Shown here: in pieces, positions 42,682 to 53,200 of the stretch
How the letters are laid out: each line of letters begins with the position of its first letter
Numbering within the stretch: the stretch's first letter is position 1
Assembly: GCA_016871715.1 (NCBI GenBank)
Contig: VHCO01000012.1
Coordinates: forward strand, 1 to 64,000
Direction: 5' to 3'
Source of the DNA: Verrucomicrobiota bacterium
GTDB lineage: Bacteria > Verrucomicrobiota > Verrucomicrobiia > Limisphaerales > J093
Length of the DNA stretch: 64,000 nt
Position numbers and translations under genes: made by a program
Notes under the pieces: model-generated
Told to the model about the DNA's origin: nothing
Databases searched by the model: none
The model's input: only the letters and a program-made list of their open reading frames with translations

Positions 42682-45279
42682 ATGTTCAGCATCAAATCCA
42701 CGTGCCAACTCCCGGCGTTGGGGCTCGCGTTCCTGCTGCCGTTGAACGCCGGCCCCGTTCAGGCGCCGCTCCATCCCCTGGCAGGCACGACGACGGAACC
42801 CGCTGCCAGCGCAGAAACACCTTTGTTGATCGGCGGTGTCGGCGGGGTCTATTTCCTGGCCGAACCGGGCGAACTGGTGGTCGAGGTCGAAAAGCGGGAC
42901 CTGAACCGGCGTGGTTCTCGCGCCGAGTTGCGCGCCCTTCTGGTGGGACCCGATCGGCAGGTGTTGCAGGAGGCGACCCTTCCCGACGACGGCCAGCCCA
43001 GAGGCAGCGGCTTGGGGCCGGTGCAACGCTGCCGGTTATCGACCAAGGTCCCGGCCCAAGGTGTCTATGCGCTCAACGTGACCGTGTCGCAGGACCGGTA
43101 TGGCGAGGAAATGGTCTGGGGTTTCCGCGCCAATTGTCCGAAGTACCTCATTGAGACCGCCCGCGGACACAAAGACGAACGGCACCAGGAACCCATCGTG
43201 TTGGCCAGTCCGGGGCGCCCGGCGACCGTGTGTTTCTGGCCGCGGCGCGAGGCGTTGGAGCTCGAGGTGACGGGACTGCCCGTGGACGCTGGGGATTTGA
43301 AAGTGTTCGATGCGCAGGGGACCTTGCTGGCGACCATACCGGTGGGCACGAACGGCGCGGCGACCCACCATTTCTCAGCCCGGATCCCGCGCACCGCCGC
43401 GCCGTGGCAACTGCATCTTCCATCGGCCCAAGCGACCGTTAACCTGGACGGCGTCACTCGATGGGACAGCGGAGATCTGTATCCGGACATGGCTTGCTGG
43501 ACGCCCGATCCGCAGTCGTGGTTCCCACTGCTCGACAACCGCTGGTTGCTGACCCCCTACCGCCGCACGGTCCACGGCGTGGCGGGTGAGAGGACAGAAG
43601 TCGCCTTTCAGGTCCATAACAACTCCGCCCGAGAAAGAACCGTTCAACTGATCGTAGAATCCCCCGAGGGCGCTTGGCCCGCGGGCCAAAAGGCGGCCGA
43701 GGGCAAGTCGGTTGCCTTGTCGGCGGAGCGCGTGGTGCTGGGCCCGAAGCAAACCGGGACGGTCACAGTTTCCTGCATCGTGCCCCCGCAGGGAGAGAGG
43801 CGCTCGGCGCGCCTCCGGGTGACGCCCTTGGACGAGACAGGATTCTCAACTTACTCGACCCTCACGGTGAAGGCCGGCGAGGCGCCCGCCAACCGTCCCC
43901 TGGCTATGCCTATCGTGCTGAGGCCGTATCAGCACGAGAACGAGCAGTTCGGTCATCGGGCCGACTACCCGGTGGAAAACCAGGTCTACTTCGATGCGCG
44001 CAACCGGCCTTTCTTATGGGCCGGCGGTGGGATCGCGGCGTGGCGTGAGGGGCAGTGGGACACGCCGCCGCTCCGTGTAGCCGTGAGCTCGCGCACGCCG
44101 TCGTTCGCGGGTGATTCGTTTGGCCTGACCAGCACGAAGATCGCGTTCGATCGGGACCACGATCTCTACACCCTCGCCACCGCCGGCCGGACCACGGTGT
44201 TGCTGCATTCCGCGGATGGCGCACAGACCTTTGCCGCCTACGCAATCCCCGGCCGCGACAACCAGCCGCGCGCGTTCGATGTCGAGCAGTATTCCGGTCA
44301 TAACCTGCCCGAGGGCCCGCCGCCGATCTTGCGCTACACCCAGACGGCGCGAGACGAGAAACTGATCTGGCGCCGTTTGAACGACCTCGAGCTGTTCGTT
44401 CCCAAGAAGGTCGGTGGTCGGTTGCTGGTCGGTGAACCGATCCTGCTTTCGACCAAGTGCATTGGCCTGTCGGCGCATTCGGGCATTCCCGCTGCCGTGG
44501 TTTCCCGCGGTTCGAGGGTGCATGTGGCTTGGGGCGAAGCCACCAACCCGCAGCAGAAGGTCCCCGGTGTGCCGGCGTTCGTGGCGACCTACGACCGCGA
44601 CACCGGGCAATTGGGCCAACCAGCATTGGTGGCGTACGGTCCGCCGGCCAACGATGTCCACAACTCGCCCAGCATCACCATCGACAGCAAGGGTTACTTG
44701 CACATCCTCGCGGGAACGCATGGCCGGCCGTTTCCGTACGCCCGCTCCTTGCAGCCCAACGACGCCCAGGCCGGCTGGACCGACGCCTCCCCCGCGGGCG
44801 AGGGCCTGGGCCAAACCTATATCGGCCTGGTGTGCGGCCCGGACGACACGTTGCACTCGGTGTTCCGGATGTGGCGCTCCGGTGTCGAGCCGTTCCCGGC
44901 CAGTTCCCACGCGACGCTGGCGTATCAGCGCAAACGCCCGGGCCAGCCCTGGGAGGCGCCACGGGTCTTGATCGTGGCGCCGTTCTCCGAATACAGCATC
45001 TTCTATCATCGGCTCACGATCGACCGCCACGGTCGCCTGTTTCTGTCTTACGACTACTGGTCCACGTTCTGGTTCTATCGCAACGACCACTTCGGCCGCC
45101 GCCGCGCGTTGCTGATGTCGCCCGACGGTGGCGAGACGTGGAAGTTGGCGGACACGATGGACCTAACGGGAGTTGGAAGTTCCGTGAGTTCATGCAGCCA
45201 GGACGTTCTCTATCCACCCCTCCAAACGCCGGAGGTCGCTGGGTCGCGCCGGACCGAGGCTCATTTCATCGGCCGGTAG
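42682..45279 (+). CDS. secreted BNR-repeat (sialidase-like fold) protein with disrupted C-terminus
   Basis: 865 residues. Signal peptide LPALGLAFLLPLNAGPVQA. The N-terminal part (about 45-400) holds beta-sandwich domains. The second half is a BNR-4-type beta-propeller: LLHSADGAQTFAAY and LMSPDGGETWKLADTMDLTG are Asp-box motifs, and DVHNSPSITIDSKGYLHILA and YHRLTIDRHGRLFLSYDYWS are typical BNR-4 strings. Family members bind or cleave exported polysaccharides. The last about 35 residues after the final Asp box (from 45175) have a different, Ser-rich composition and no similarity to the family, suggesting the original end was lost. It is in the decaying glycosidase region. Confidence 0.8.
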   Translation: MFSIKSTCQLPALGLAFLLPLNAGPVQAPLHPLAGTTTEPAASAETPLLIGGVGGVYFLAEPGELVVEVEKRDLNRRGSRAELRALLVGPDRQVLQEATLPDDGQPRGSGLGPVQRCRLSTKVPAQGVYALNVTVSQDRYGEEMVWGFRANCPKYLIETARGHKDERHQEPIVLASPGRPATVCFWPRREALELEVTGLPVDAGDLKVFDAQGTLLATIPVGTNGAATHHFSARIPRTAAPWQLHLPSAQATVNLDGVTRWDSGDLYPDMACWTPDPQSWFPLLDNRWLLTPYRRTVHGVAGERTEVAFQVHNNSARERTVQLIVESPEGAWPAGQKAAEGKSVALSAERVVLGPKQTGTVTVSCIVPPQGERRSARLRVTPLDETGFSTYSTLTVKAGEAPANRPLAMPIVLRPYQHENEQFGHRADYPVENQVYFDARNRPFLWAGGGIAAWREGQWDTPPLRVAVSSRTPSFAGDSFGLTSTKIAFDRDHDLYTLATAGRTTVLLHSADGAQTFAAYAIPGRDNQPRAFDVEQYSGHNLPEGPPPILRYTQTARDEKLIWRRLNDLELFVPKKVGGRLLVGEPILLSTKCIGLSAHSGIPAAVVSRGSRVHVAWGEATNPQQKVPGVPAFVATYDRDTGQLGQPALVAYGPPANDVHNSPSITIDSKGYLHILAGTHGRPFPYARSLQPNDAQAGWTDASPAGEGLGQTYIGLVCGPDDTLHSVFRMWRSGVEPFPASSHATLAYQRKRPGQPWEAPRVLIVAPFSEYSIFYHRLTIDRHGRLFLSYDYWSTFWFYRNDHFGRRRALLMSPDGGETWKLADTMDLTGVGSSVSSCSQDVLYPPLQTPEVAGSRRTEAHFIGR

Positions 45280-45619
45280 ACTCGAGGGGCGGGACCTCGG
45301 GGAGTCGCAGCACCGCGGCACCGTGCCCGGCAGATTCACCTTGCCGACGACGGAGATCGGCGTTAAACACGCTAGATAGCTGCCTCCACGAGACGCTGTC
45401 CGGCGTCTTCTGTCAGCGCCTCGCGCGCAGAACAAAACAGCCGGTGTCGCATCGCACCCAGCTTGAACCGGAGTCCAGATGCACGATCGCTCCCGCGCGA
45501 TCGAGGCCAGCCGCGCCCGCACAGCACGTGGTCTGGCATCCGCCGCGGCGCAGCCGCCTCCGTACTTCGCCCGGCGATGATCTGACCTGACTGCCCACGA
45601 AGACATCGCGCTGCCTTGA
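45280..45619. other. non-coding/decayed stretch
   Basis: About 340 bp with no supported gene. A long minus-strand frame crosses it, but its sequence is Arg/Ser-rich with no motif and I treat it as a shadow. Confidence 0.45.
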
Positions 45620-46267
45620 TTCCCTCCGCCCGCGGACCTGGTCCCGTGCGCCGTTTGCCACCCTCCTGGTCTGCACCAGTCTGGCCTGGGGACAGGTGCC
45701 GCTGGACCTGGACTCCAGCCTGAGCTTCGATTTTGGCACCGACCCGCCGGCCGATCCGTTGTGCACGGCCGAGTGGCTGGGTTGAACCAGCGGCCCAGCC
45801 GGCGATCCGATGGTCCGGTATTCAGGCACCGGCCAGACACGGCGGTGGGTTGGCGGAACGGCCATCGCCGCGCGCCTGAACGCAACCGATAATGGCACCG
45901 ACGGTTGCGAGGTGTGGGCGACCTGCTCAGCAGCCAGGGTCGCGTCGTCAAAGCCCAAGAAGAACTCCTCGCCCGCTTCCATCCGCCACCGATCCCCACC
46001 GACTTCGGCCTGGACGCCCTGTTCATCGTGTCGGATGCCACGGCTTGGCCTGCGCCGCCCCGGTGTGTCGCGCTGCGCGTGAGGGCCGAGGGACCAGACC
46101 TCACCCTGCACTTCGATGTCCCGGGCCGCGTCTTCCAACTGGAAACGGCAACCGCCATCGTCGGCCCCTGGCTGCCGATCAGACCCTTGGGTCTAGACCT
46201 CGAATTCACTGACGCTGGCGCGCTGACGAAGACCCCGCAAGCCTTCTACCGCTTGCGGCAGTGGTAA
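45620..46267 (+). pseudogene. remnant of a secreted protein with the RFYR-type tail
   Basis: Two recognisable ends of one exported protein in different frames. From about 45640 a signal-peptide-like ATLLVCTSLAWGQ is followed by VPLDLDSSLSFDFGTDPP and a stop at 45783. From about 46020 to 46267 another frame encodes FIVSDATAWPAPPRCVALRV, LHFDVPGRVFQLETATAIVG and the tail KTPQAFYRLRQW, the same terminal module as in the intact secreted proteins of this window. The middle is missing or scrambled. Confidence 0.55.
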
Positions 46268-46587
46268 ACTGGAGCGAGCCGAGAGGACACGCTCTGGCGA
46301 CGCTCGCGATCCGATCCGAACAGACCAACGGACGCTGCTGGTCGAGACTCGAATGGAGGCCATCATCCGCTGCATGACGAACGCATAACGAATCCGTCTG
46401 GTCTTGCCGGGAACCGCCCTGGTTGTCGGAATAATCTCTCCTTCCTTTGCCGCTCTGCTGCCTCCGGAAGGCTACCCGTGGGTGAAGGACGCCCGGTTCT
46501 CAGAGGAAGTGATTCCTAGCGGGTTCGACGTCATCGGTGGTGCGAGTCGTGGGCCATCCCGATCGCTGTTACCGAGCGGCATCGTTG
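46268..46587. other. unassigned stretch with a possible orphan signal peptide
   Basis: About 320 bp. One plus-strand frame reads LVVGIISPSFAALLPPEGYP followed by WVKDARFSEEVIPSGFDVIG, which looks like a secretion signal and mature start, but the frame then loses sense and meets the PIN gene's 3' end. Possibly another N-terminal remnant. No RNA gene seen. Confidence 0.35.
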
Positions 46588-47007
46588 TCAACCCGGCGCT
46601 ACCAGCGGGATCACCTGGCGTTCGAAGCGCCGGTAAACCTGAAAATCCCGTCGGTCGAGGGTGAACACCCGGCAGTCGCGGTACAGTTCAGACATGCGGA
46701 CCAAACAGGCGTCCGCCAGTTGCATGCCTTGGTCGCTGTACTTCTCCACCAGGTGAGCGACGGGACCGGCATGGTCCTCCAGGCGAAACGGCGCGGCAAT
46801 GACCTTGCGTTCAAACAGGGCCAGGACCTTGTTGACGGGTAGCCCGGCGTGTTCCCGCAGCAAGTACGTGGCTTCGGCCAGGACCGGTTCGCACGTGAGG
46901 ATCGGCACGGGCGCCTGCGCCCATCGTTGCTTTACCCACGCGTGGTCGGCGTCGCTGCGGTCAAAGAAGGCGACCAGCGGTCCGGTGTCCAGGAGCCAAG
47001 CGCTCAC
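46588..47007 (-). CDS. PIN-domain toxin (VapC-like)
   Basis: 139 residues from GTG 47007. The PIN-domain acidic residues are all present: Asp in WLLDTGPLVAFFD, Glu in EPVLAEATYLL, Asp in MQLADACLVRM and Asp in VFTLDRRDF. PIN toxins are Mg-dependent RNases that cleave tRNA or rRNA. The start overlaps the antitoxin stop as GTGA, the usual coupled toxin-antitoxin organisation. A longer frame to 47076 exists but would overlap the antitoxin deeply. Intact amid decayed genes, consistent with addiction-type retention. Confidence 0.88.
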   Translation of the reverse strand: MSAWLLDTGPLVAFFDRSDADHAWVKQRWAQAPVPILTCEPVLAEATYLLREHAGLPVNKVLALFERKVIAAPFRLEDHAGPVAHLVEKYSDQGMQLADACLVRMSELYRDCRVFTLDRRDFQVYRRFERQVIPLVAPG

Positions 47008-47234
47008 CGCCCAAAGCCTTTCAAGTGCTTCTTGTTCCGGGCCAAGTCGCGCAAGCCGCTCTGAACACACCCGCACAAGTCTGCCGTCAGGTCGAGAGCC
47101 GATTGGCGCTGGCGCTCCCGGTGTTGCTGGAGAATTTGCCGCACCAGGGCGGATTTCGGCTGCCGCGCGCGCTTGGCCTCGCTCTCCAGCCAGCCCAGCA
47201 ACTGATCAGGCAGCTTCATCGTCAGCGTCTTCAT
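47004..47234 (-). CDS. ribbon-helix-helix antitoxin
   Basis: 76 residues from ATG 47234. The N-terminal KTLTMKLPDQLLGWLESEAK and RARQPKSALVRQILQQH fit a ribbon-helix-helix (CopG/Arc-like) DNA-binding domain. The C-terminal 35 residues, including LDLTADLCGCVQSGLRDLAR, should wrap the PIN toxin. It precedes the toxin with a 4-base overlap and probably autorepresses the operon. Confidence 0.85.
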   Translation of the reverse strand: MKTLTMKLPDQLLGWLESEAKRARQPKSALVRQILQQHRERQRQSALDLTADLCGCVQSGLRDLARNKKHLKGFGR

Positions 47235-47279
47235 GGCGACATGGTGACACCGAACTGGCAGAACGGCAATACCGAACGA

Positions 47280-47395
47280 CGGCCATCCACTTCGGCCGCT
47301 ACAACGTCGTCTGGGAAACCCCATCCAAGGACGCCACCGGCCAGATGCCGCTGGGCAATGGCGACATCGCCGCCGGCGCAAGGATCCGTTTCCTC
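47280..47395 (+). pseudogene. N-terminal fragment of a DUF5703-type glycosidase
   Basis: One plus-strand frame encodes FGRYNVVWETPSKDATGQMP and LGNGDIAAGA. The YNVVW-x-SPS-KD...MPLGNGDI string is the start of DUF5703 proteins (large GH95-like glycosidases). The expected continuation (about 700 residues) is absent; within 50 codons the frame passes into unrelated sequence. A truncated remnant next to the toxin-antitoxin operon. Confidence 0.6.
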
Positions 47396-47574
47396 CCACA
47401 TACCTGCGGCCGACCGCCGCGTCGGGCGTCCTACAGTGGGACTGGTGGTGGGACGATCACGTTGCCGGGCTTCGGCCACGGTGGACATGGTCACGGAAAT
47501 GCCCGCGCATCCTACCGCACGATCTCATTCTGATGTTGGCGGTCGGCTTCAGTCGGGAATAGGGTTGCCGGGCC

Positions 47575-48819
47575 ATGATCCTGACCGGATGGAGAGATTT
47601 CCTTGCCCTGCGGCGCAACACGACGTTGCTGCTTGTAGCGCTGGTGCTGGCTGGGACGGGAGAGCGACTCTGGCTGGGTTTTGCGCCCAAGTATCTCGAG
47701 ACGCTTGGGGCGACCGTCCTGATCATCGGGTTGTTTGATGCGCTGCAGACTCTGCTCGGAGCCGTCTATGCTTATCCGGGTGGTTGGCTGACCGACCGCC
47801 TGGGCCAGCGCCGTTCGTTGCTGGTGTTCAGCGCGCTCTCGTTGGCCGGCTACGGTTTGGTGTTGCTGATGCCGCACTGGCTGGCGTTGCTGCTCGGCTC
47901 CTTCTTGTTTCTTGCCTGGAGTGCGTTGTCGTTGCCCGCGACCTTCGCAGTCGTCGCTGCTTCACTCGACAAGAGCCAGCACACGATGGGCGTGGGCGTG
48001 CAGTCGTTGGTGCGTCGTGTGCCGATGATGGTGGGTCCGCTCCTGGGCGGGTGGCTCATCACGCGGTTTGGCTGGGAGCAAGGGGTGCGCTTCGCGTTGC
48101 TGGGCTGCATCGTCCTCAGCGCGGCGACCGCGCTATTCCAATGGCTGATGATGGAACCAACGGCAGAAGGCGCCATGGCTTCTGGCCCCGCGTCATCCCC
48201 CCTCTCATTTCGCAGCGTGGTGAAGTCGTTTAACCCCACGCTGCGCGAGTTGCTGGTGAGCGACATCCTCATCCGCTTCTGCGAGCGGATTCCTTACGCC
48301 TTCGTCATTCTCTGGGCGATGAACCACGGGGGCGTCAGCGCAGCGCAATATGGCTGGCTGATCACCATCGAGATGGTCACGGCCATGGTCTGCTACATCC
48401 CCGTGGCCCGGTTGGCCGACCAACATGGCCAGCGCCCATTCGTGCTCGTCACCTTCGTCTGCTTCACGCTCTTTCCGCTAACCCTGCTGGGAGCACACAA
48501 CTTCGCCTGGCTGGCGGTCGCCTTTGCCGTGCGCGGCCTGAAGGAGTTCGGGGAACCGGCCCGAAAGGCTCTCCTGATCGCGCAAGCGGCCCCTGAACTG
48601 CGGGCCCGCACTTACGGGGCCTACTATTTCATCCGCGACACGCTCGTCACGACCGGATCCTTCGTTGGCGCTGGCCTGTGGAGCCTGAGCCCGCAAGCCA
48701 ACTTCCTCGGTGCCGCAGTCTGTGGTGCGTGTGGCACGGTGGTCTTCTGGCGGCTGATCTGTCGGCCGCCTCGCGCGGTGACAGGTAACGATCGTCACCA
48801 CGCTAGCGTTGGCCCGTGA
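47575..48819 (+). CDS. MFS transporter
   Basis: 414 residues with about 12 hydrophobic segments. The A-motif-like loop GGWLTDRLGQRRSLLVFSAL between helices 2 and 3 and VARLADQHGQRPFVL in the second half are typical major-facilitator features. GPLLGGWLITRFGWEQGVRF matches the helix 5-6 region. Substrate unknown. It is unlike the MFS protein at 23596-24807, which lacks such clear A-motifs. The C-terminal 20 residues are hydrophilic and may extend past the ancestral end. No neighbour in the same transcription unit. Confidence 0.9.
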   Translation: MILTGWRDFLALRRNTTLLLVALVLAGTGERLWLGFAPKYLETLGATVLIIGLFDALQTLLGAVYAYPGGWLTDRLGQRRSLLVFSALSLAGYGLVLLMPHWLALLLGSFLFLAWSALSLPATFAVVAASLDKSQHTMGVGVQSLVRRVPMMVGPLLGGWLITRFGWEQGVRFALLGCIVLSAATALFQWLMMEPTAEGAMASGPASSPLSFRSVVKSFNPTLRELLVSDILIRFCERIPYAFVILWAMNHGGVSAAQYGWLITIEMVTAMVCYIPVARLADQHGQRPFVLVTFVCFTLFPLTLLGAHNFAWLAVAFAVRGLKEFGEPARKALLIAQAAPELRARTYGAYYFIRDTLVTTGSFVGAGLWSLSPQANFLGAAVCGACGTVVFWRLICRPPRAVTGNDRHHASVGP

Positions 48820-48889
48820 CCGGCGCTGGCGGTGCGGGTCGTCAACAGGTATGAGAACGCTGCGGTTGCGGACACACCCTGAATGCTGT

Positions 48890-50110
48890 TCACGGGCGAC
48901 TTCTTGTTCGTGGGCGGGTCGGGTCCTGCCCTACGACCGGCCGATTCTGGTCGTGTTGGACGAACCGGCGCAAATGCCGGCCTTCGATGACGTCTTCGTG
49001 GGTGATGTCGTAATCGCAAGCGATTAGGCGGCCCCGGCGGATGCAGAGGGACGGGCTGGTCCGGGCCACGAACGCCTTTTCGCAACCGGGCACGTATTTG
49101 CGGAACAACTCGGCGGCTTTGGCCATGCGTTTGCGGACCTCGAGTTCGGCTCGGGCCATGTCGTCCCGGTCGATAACGCTGCCGGGCACCTTGTAGCTGC
49201 ACTTCACGAACATGATGTAGTTGTCGTGGACCGTGGTGATCATGGAGGACATCCCGATCTCACGGGCTTCCTTGGCGAAATCCCCGCCCAAGCCGCCATT
49301 GAAGCGGACCACCTTGCCCGGTTGACCGCTGCGCAGGCCATAGGCGACCTGGTTCGATCCGCCACTGGCCTTGAGATACTCGAAGTACCGGTCCAGATCC
49401 ACGTTCGCCAGTCCGATGCTGTTGCAGCTGGCGTAATCGTTCGGGACGCTGGACTTGGCGCCGGCGAAGGCAGCGAGGTCGCCGTAAGCGGTGCAATCCA
49501 CGAAGGCCTTCGCGTAGATGGCCTCCCGACCGGAGCGGCTTTCGGCGATCACGCCTCGGACACGGTCCCGTTCCACGATGGCGTCCGTGAGAAGGGTGTT
49601 GAGGGCCATGAAGACGCCGGCTTCATCGAGCATCTCCATAGTCACCAACCTGTAAAGTTCGACGTCCACGGCGGTACAGACCGAATCGTACTCGTATCCC
49701 TTGAGCATCTCCGCGTGGCCGGAACACCCGCCTACCGCCATAAGCCGGTCGACGATCGTCTGAGGGATGCCCTGGACGACCTGGCGTTTCTTGACCCCAA
49801 AGGCCTGCCAGAGATTGAAGAAGCTGTGCAGCGCCGTGCCGCCCTCGGTCACCGTCCCGCCGGTGTACCCTTTCCGCTCGATGAGCATGGTCTTGGCGCC
49901 CTGCCGGGCCGCAGCCAGCGCGGCGACAACCCCCGCCGTCCCACCCCCAGCCACCACCACATCAAAGTTGCGGACGGGTAGGTTCCGGGCCGGTTCCCGG
50001 TGGGTTTCGATCGAGGGACCGCTGGCCTGCTCCCCCGCATGGGTCGCCGTTCCGGTGAGCGCGCCTGCGCCGAACATCAGACAGGTCTTGTGGAAGTCGC
50101 GTCGGTTCAT
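48890..50110 (-). pseudogene. Tat-type FAD-dependent oxidoreductase, C-terminally truncated
   Basis: 406 residues. The start MNRRDFHKTCLMFGAGALTG is a twin-arginine-like signal. FAD-binding follows: FDVVVAGGGTAGVVAALAAA and MLIERKGYTGGTVTEGGTAL, as in the FAD_oxidored (PF12831) family common in planctomycete and verrucomicrobial sugar/polymer loci. Similarity continues to CIRRGRLIACDYDITHEDVI and ends at EGRH, where the family continues for 100 or more residues with the second half of the FAD site. Here about 25 Arg/Pro-rich residues lead to a stop. I infer a 3' deletion. It is the last gene of the minus-strand LamG group, 158 bp after the DUF1593-LamG gene. Confidence 0.7.
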
Positions 50111-50268
50111 AACCGTGTTCTTTCGTCAGGTTCGGTTGCTGTTCAACGAATCCTAGAGGTAAACCTCCCAGTCCTGTCCCGGAAAGGCCGCCGCCTGTGG
50201 ACGGAGGCACGACAAGAGCAACAAACCGGTCCCAAGGACACGCGCAGGGCGGTGGATCGAGATCAGGA

Positions 50269-53200
50269 TCATGGGGTGGCGCGGATGCGAAAGAAGCGGT
50301 TGTCCTCCGTCCAAATCGGAATCGTGTACGGCGGGGTCGGCGCCGGCGTCCGGTTCGTGTAGGGGCCGGTCACGATGCTTGCCGACTGCAACTGGCCTTG
50401 GCCGGTCCAGACCAGCGTGACGTGGCCGTCGGCGTGTGTCGCCCCGGAAAAGCGCGTCGGGCCCAAAGCGACCACCTCGGTTGCGCTCAACGCGCGGTCG
50501 TAGATCCGCACCTCGTCCAGGCGGCCGCGAAAAGGGGTACCCCCGACCGGCCGGTCGCCGAGCGCAACGTTGAGACCCGAGTTGTGTTGCGCGGCCGGCA
50601 CGCTGGCGGTCACGGCGCGATCGGGGAGGCCGTCGACATAGATCCGCAAAGCGACGCCGGGTTCGAAAGTTCCAGCCAGGTGAATCCATTGGCGGACCGG
50701 CAGCGGACGGCTGTTGACGAAGAAGAGGTTGTGGGCGTCCCGCGCGATTTGGAAGGAGGCGTAACCGCCGCTCTCCAGGTTGAGCGACCAGCCGCGATTG
50801 CCTCCGCCGCCTTGTTTGCTGATCAGGCGGCCGTTGCCCGAAAAACTCTCGATCCAGACCCAGGCCGCCACGGTCAGGGCGCCGGTCAGGCGCAGCGGCA
50901 CCGGGTTGCCGAGATCGACCCGGTCATCCACGCCGTCGAAGGCCAAGGCCGAGCCCGTTTGGCCTTGGGTCCATTGGACTCCGTTGAGGAGCGTGCCTGT
51001 GAGTTGGCTGGGCGTGGCGTCGGCGGTGGCCAGGCCGACCCCTTCCTCGAGTTCCCAGTGGCCGACCAAGCCAGTGGTCGTGCCGCCGTTCGTGGACGCA
51101 GCGGTCACGGTGACCGTCACACGACGGAGGCTGGTGAGCGGCGGGTCGCCATTGTCGGTGACACCCAGGATGCAATGCAGCGGTTGCGGGCTGCCGCGGT
51201 CGGGCGCCAGGAAGCTCGCCACAGCGGCGGTGGCGTTACTGAGGATGATGCCGTCGGGCGCCCGACCAGGCTCGGCGTAGAAAGCCCATGCGTAGGCCAG
51301 GGCATCGCCATCCGGGTCGAACGAACCGCGCGCGTCCAACTCGACCACGGCCCCGGGTTCGGCCGTCACGGATAGAACCGCGCGGGATCCGTCCTGGTTC
51401 ACAAAAGCCACCGGCCGATGGTTGGCGAGCGCGCGGGGCTGTCGACACCAGTCCAGGCGCGCCTGGAACTCGTTCTGGAATGCCGGGCGCCAACGAGCCA
51501 CGGTGTAGCGTTCGTTAGCGCCGCCAAAGCCAACCCCCTCGACTGCGTCCTGAGCCCCCACATAGGTCTGGCCGGTTAAAGCTTGGAAGCGGCCGCCCCA
51601 ACCACCCCAGGTAGGCTGCTCCGGATCGTTCAGGCCGTGGGGCAAGACGTACGCCCAGGAGGGTGTGTCCCCTTCTTTCATGCCGGGAACACCGGCACCA
51701 TCGCGCGGGTATTGAGCGCCCAGGGGACCATGATCGACGCGGAGGTTGGCCTCGACCCAATCCCGCCCTTGCTGGGTGAGAACGCCGGTTTGGTACTGGC
51801 CGCGGAAGACCTGGCGGGATTGACTCAGGCCGGCGCCATTGTCAATCCAGAGCAGGTCAGGATGCGCAGCACGGATTGGGGCGCCGTGGCCGTCTTGGTC
51901 GGCGATCGCGTGGACGCGCAGCTTGGCCACGAAGGCCTGCGTGGCGGCTGGGGTGCGGCTCTGGCGGACGCGCCAAAGGGCCTGGTGCAGTTCGCGCGAG
52001 CCACCCCAGATGACGACCCACAGGGGGCGCGGATCCTCGGCGTCAACCACCTCGATGAGGTGCTGGGAGGCGGGAGAATCCAGGCCCTCACCCACGCGGC
52101 CGTGCTCGCCCAGACCGACGCGGATGGCCTCGCGCAACGAGTTGGCCGTCGGCCAGCCTTGGGCGTGTTGAGCCAAGTTCGTGACGACCTGGCCATAGGC
52201 GTCGACGATATTGGCGATCAAGTGGGGCATGGTGTCTTGGCCGTGGCCCATCCGACCGGTGGCCAAGAGGCCCTCGATGTCGAATTCGTTGGCATAGGCG
52301 AGCAGACGCACCAGGGATTGCTGGTCGTCCGGGTCGCCGCCAATGTCGGTCAACACCAGCAAACGCGGTTTGGCCTGGGTTAACCGCAACACCCAGTCGC
52401 CCGGACCGGGCGGGGTGAAGGTGTGGCTGGCCGTGGGCGAGATGACCTGGGGCACCGACCAGTAACGGTTGTTGACCGGATCGAACCACACCGCCCGCAG
52501 CGGCGCGGGGAAACTCGACAGGGCTACTTCGAATGGATCGCCTTGGACCAATGATAGGGCTGGCTCGGGTCGTTCGGCCAGTTCCACAGGCCGTAGGCAC
52601 CGTAGGTGTAGCCCAGGGCGCCGGAGGTCCAGCTCAGATAGGCCAGCGACCGGGCATCGCGCGCCGTGCCTTGGTGTTTGGTAGCCAAGCCAGCCGTGGT
52701 GCCGTTGGCGTCGTAGAAGGCCTCGAGGTTGATCACGGGCTTGTGAGGGACCCGATGGTAGAGGGCCAAGTTCCACTCGACGGCGTGGGCGGCGCACTTG
52801 GCACGGTCGCCGTTGTTGTGGCCGCTCTGGCAGCCGGAGAAGTCCAGGTAAGCTCGGTCATAGTAGCGCTGGGCCGCGTCGAGGCTGGTGCCCACGTGTT
52901 GGGTGATGAGGTGGACGGAGGTTGCGGCGTGGATTTCCTCGCCCACACGGTCGCCCAAGGCGGCGTAGGGGCTGTCGAAACTGGGCGAAAACAGCACGAA
53001 ATCGCCGTAGAGCCGGGCAACAATGTTGTGCGCGAACAGCCGCGCCTCAGCTTCGCTGGGGTAGCGTGTCTGGGGCTCCATCAGTCCCACCAGGAGCACA
53101 TACAATCCCTGTTCGTTGGCGTACTGCACCTTCTGTTCGAACCCCTGCCAGTAGGCCGGGTTCCATCGGCCCAGGCCACTGCCCAGAAAGGGCGCGTTCC

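Noticed and set aside
45190-46209. 339-codon minus-strand frame across the decayed region
   Set aside because: No signal peptide or domain; the amino-acid composition is Arg/Ser/Pro-rich as in shadow frames. Its last residues (PARPSDLRRLEGWIENVLAA) look slightly protein-like, but I could not assign them.
48883-48921. Short string MLFTGDFLFVGG resembling the metallo-beta-lactamase/ETHE1 'FTGDxLFVG' motif
   Set aside because: Only 13 codons, next to a truncated gene. Too short to support a gene or even a confident remnant.
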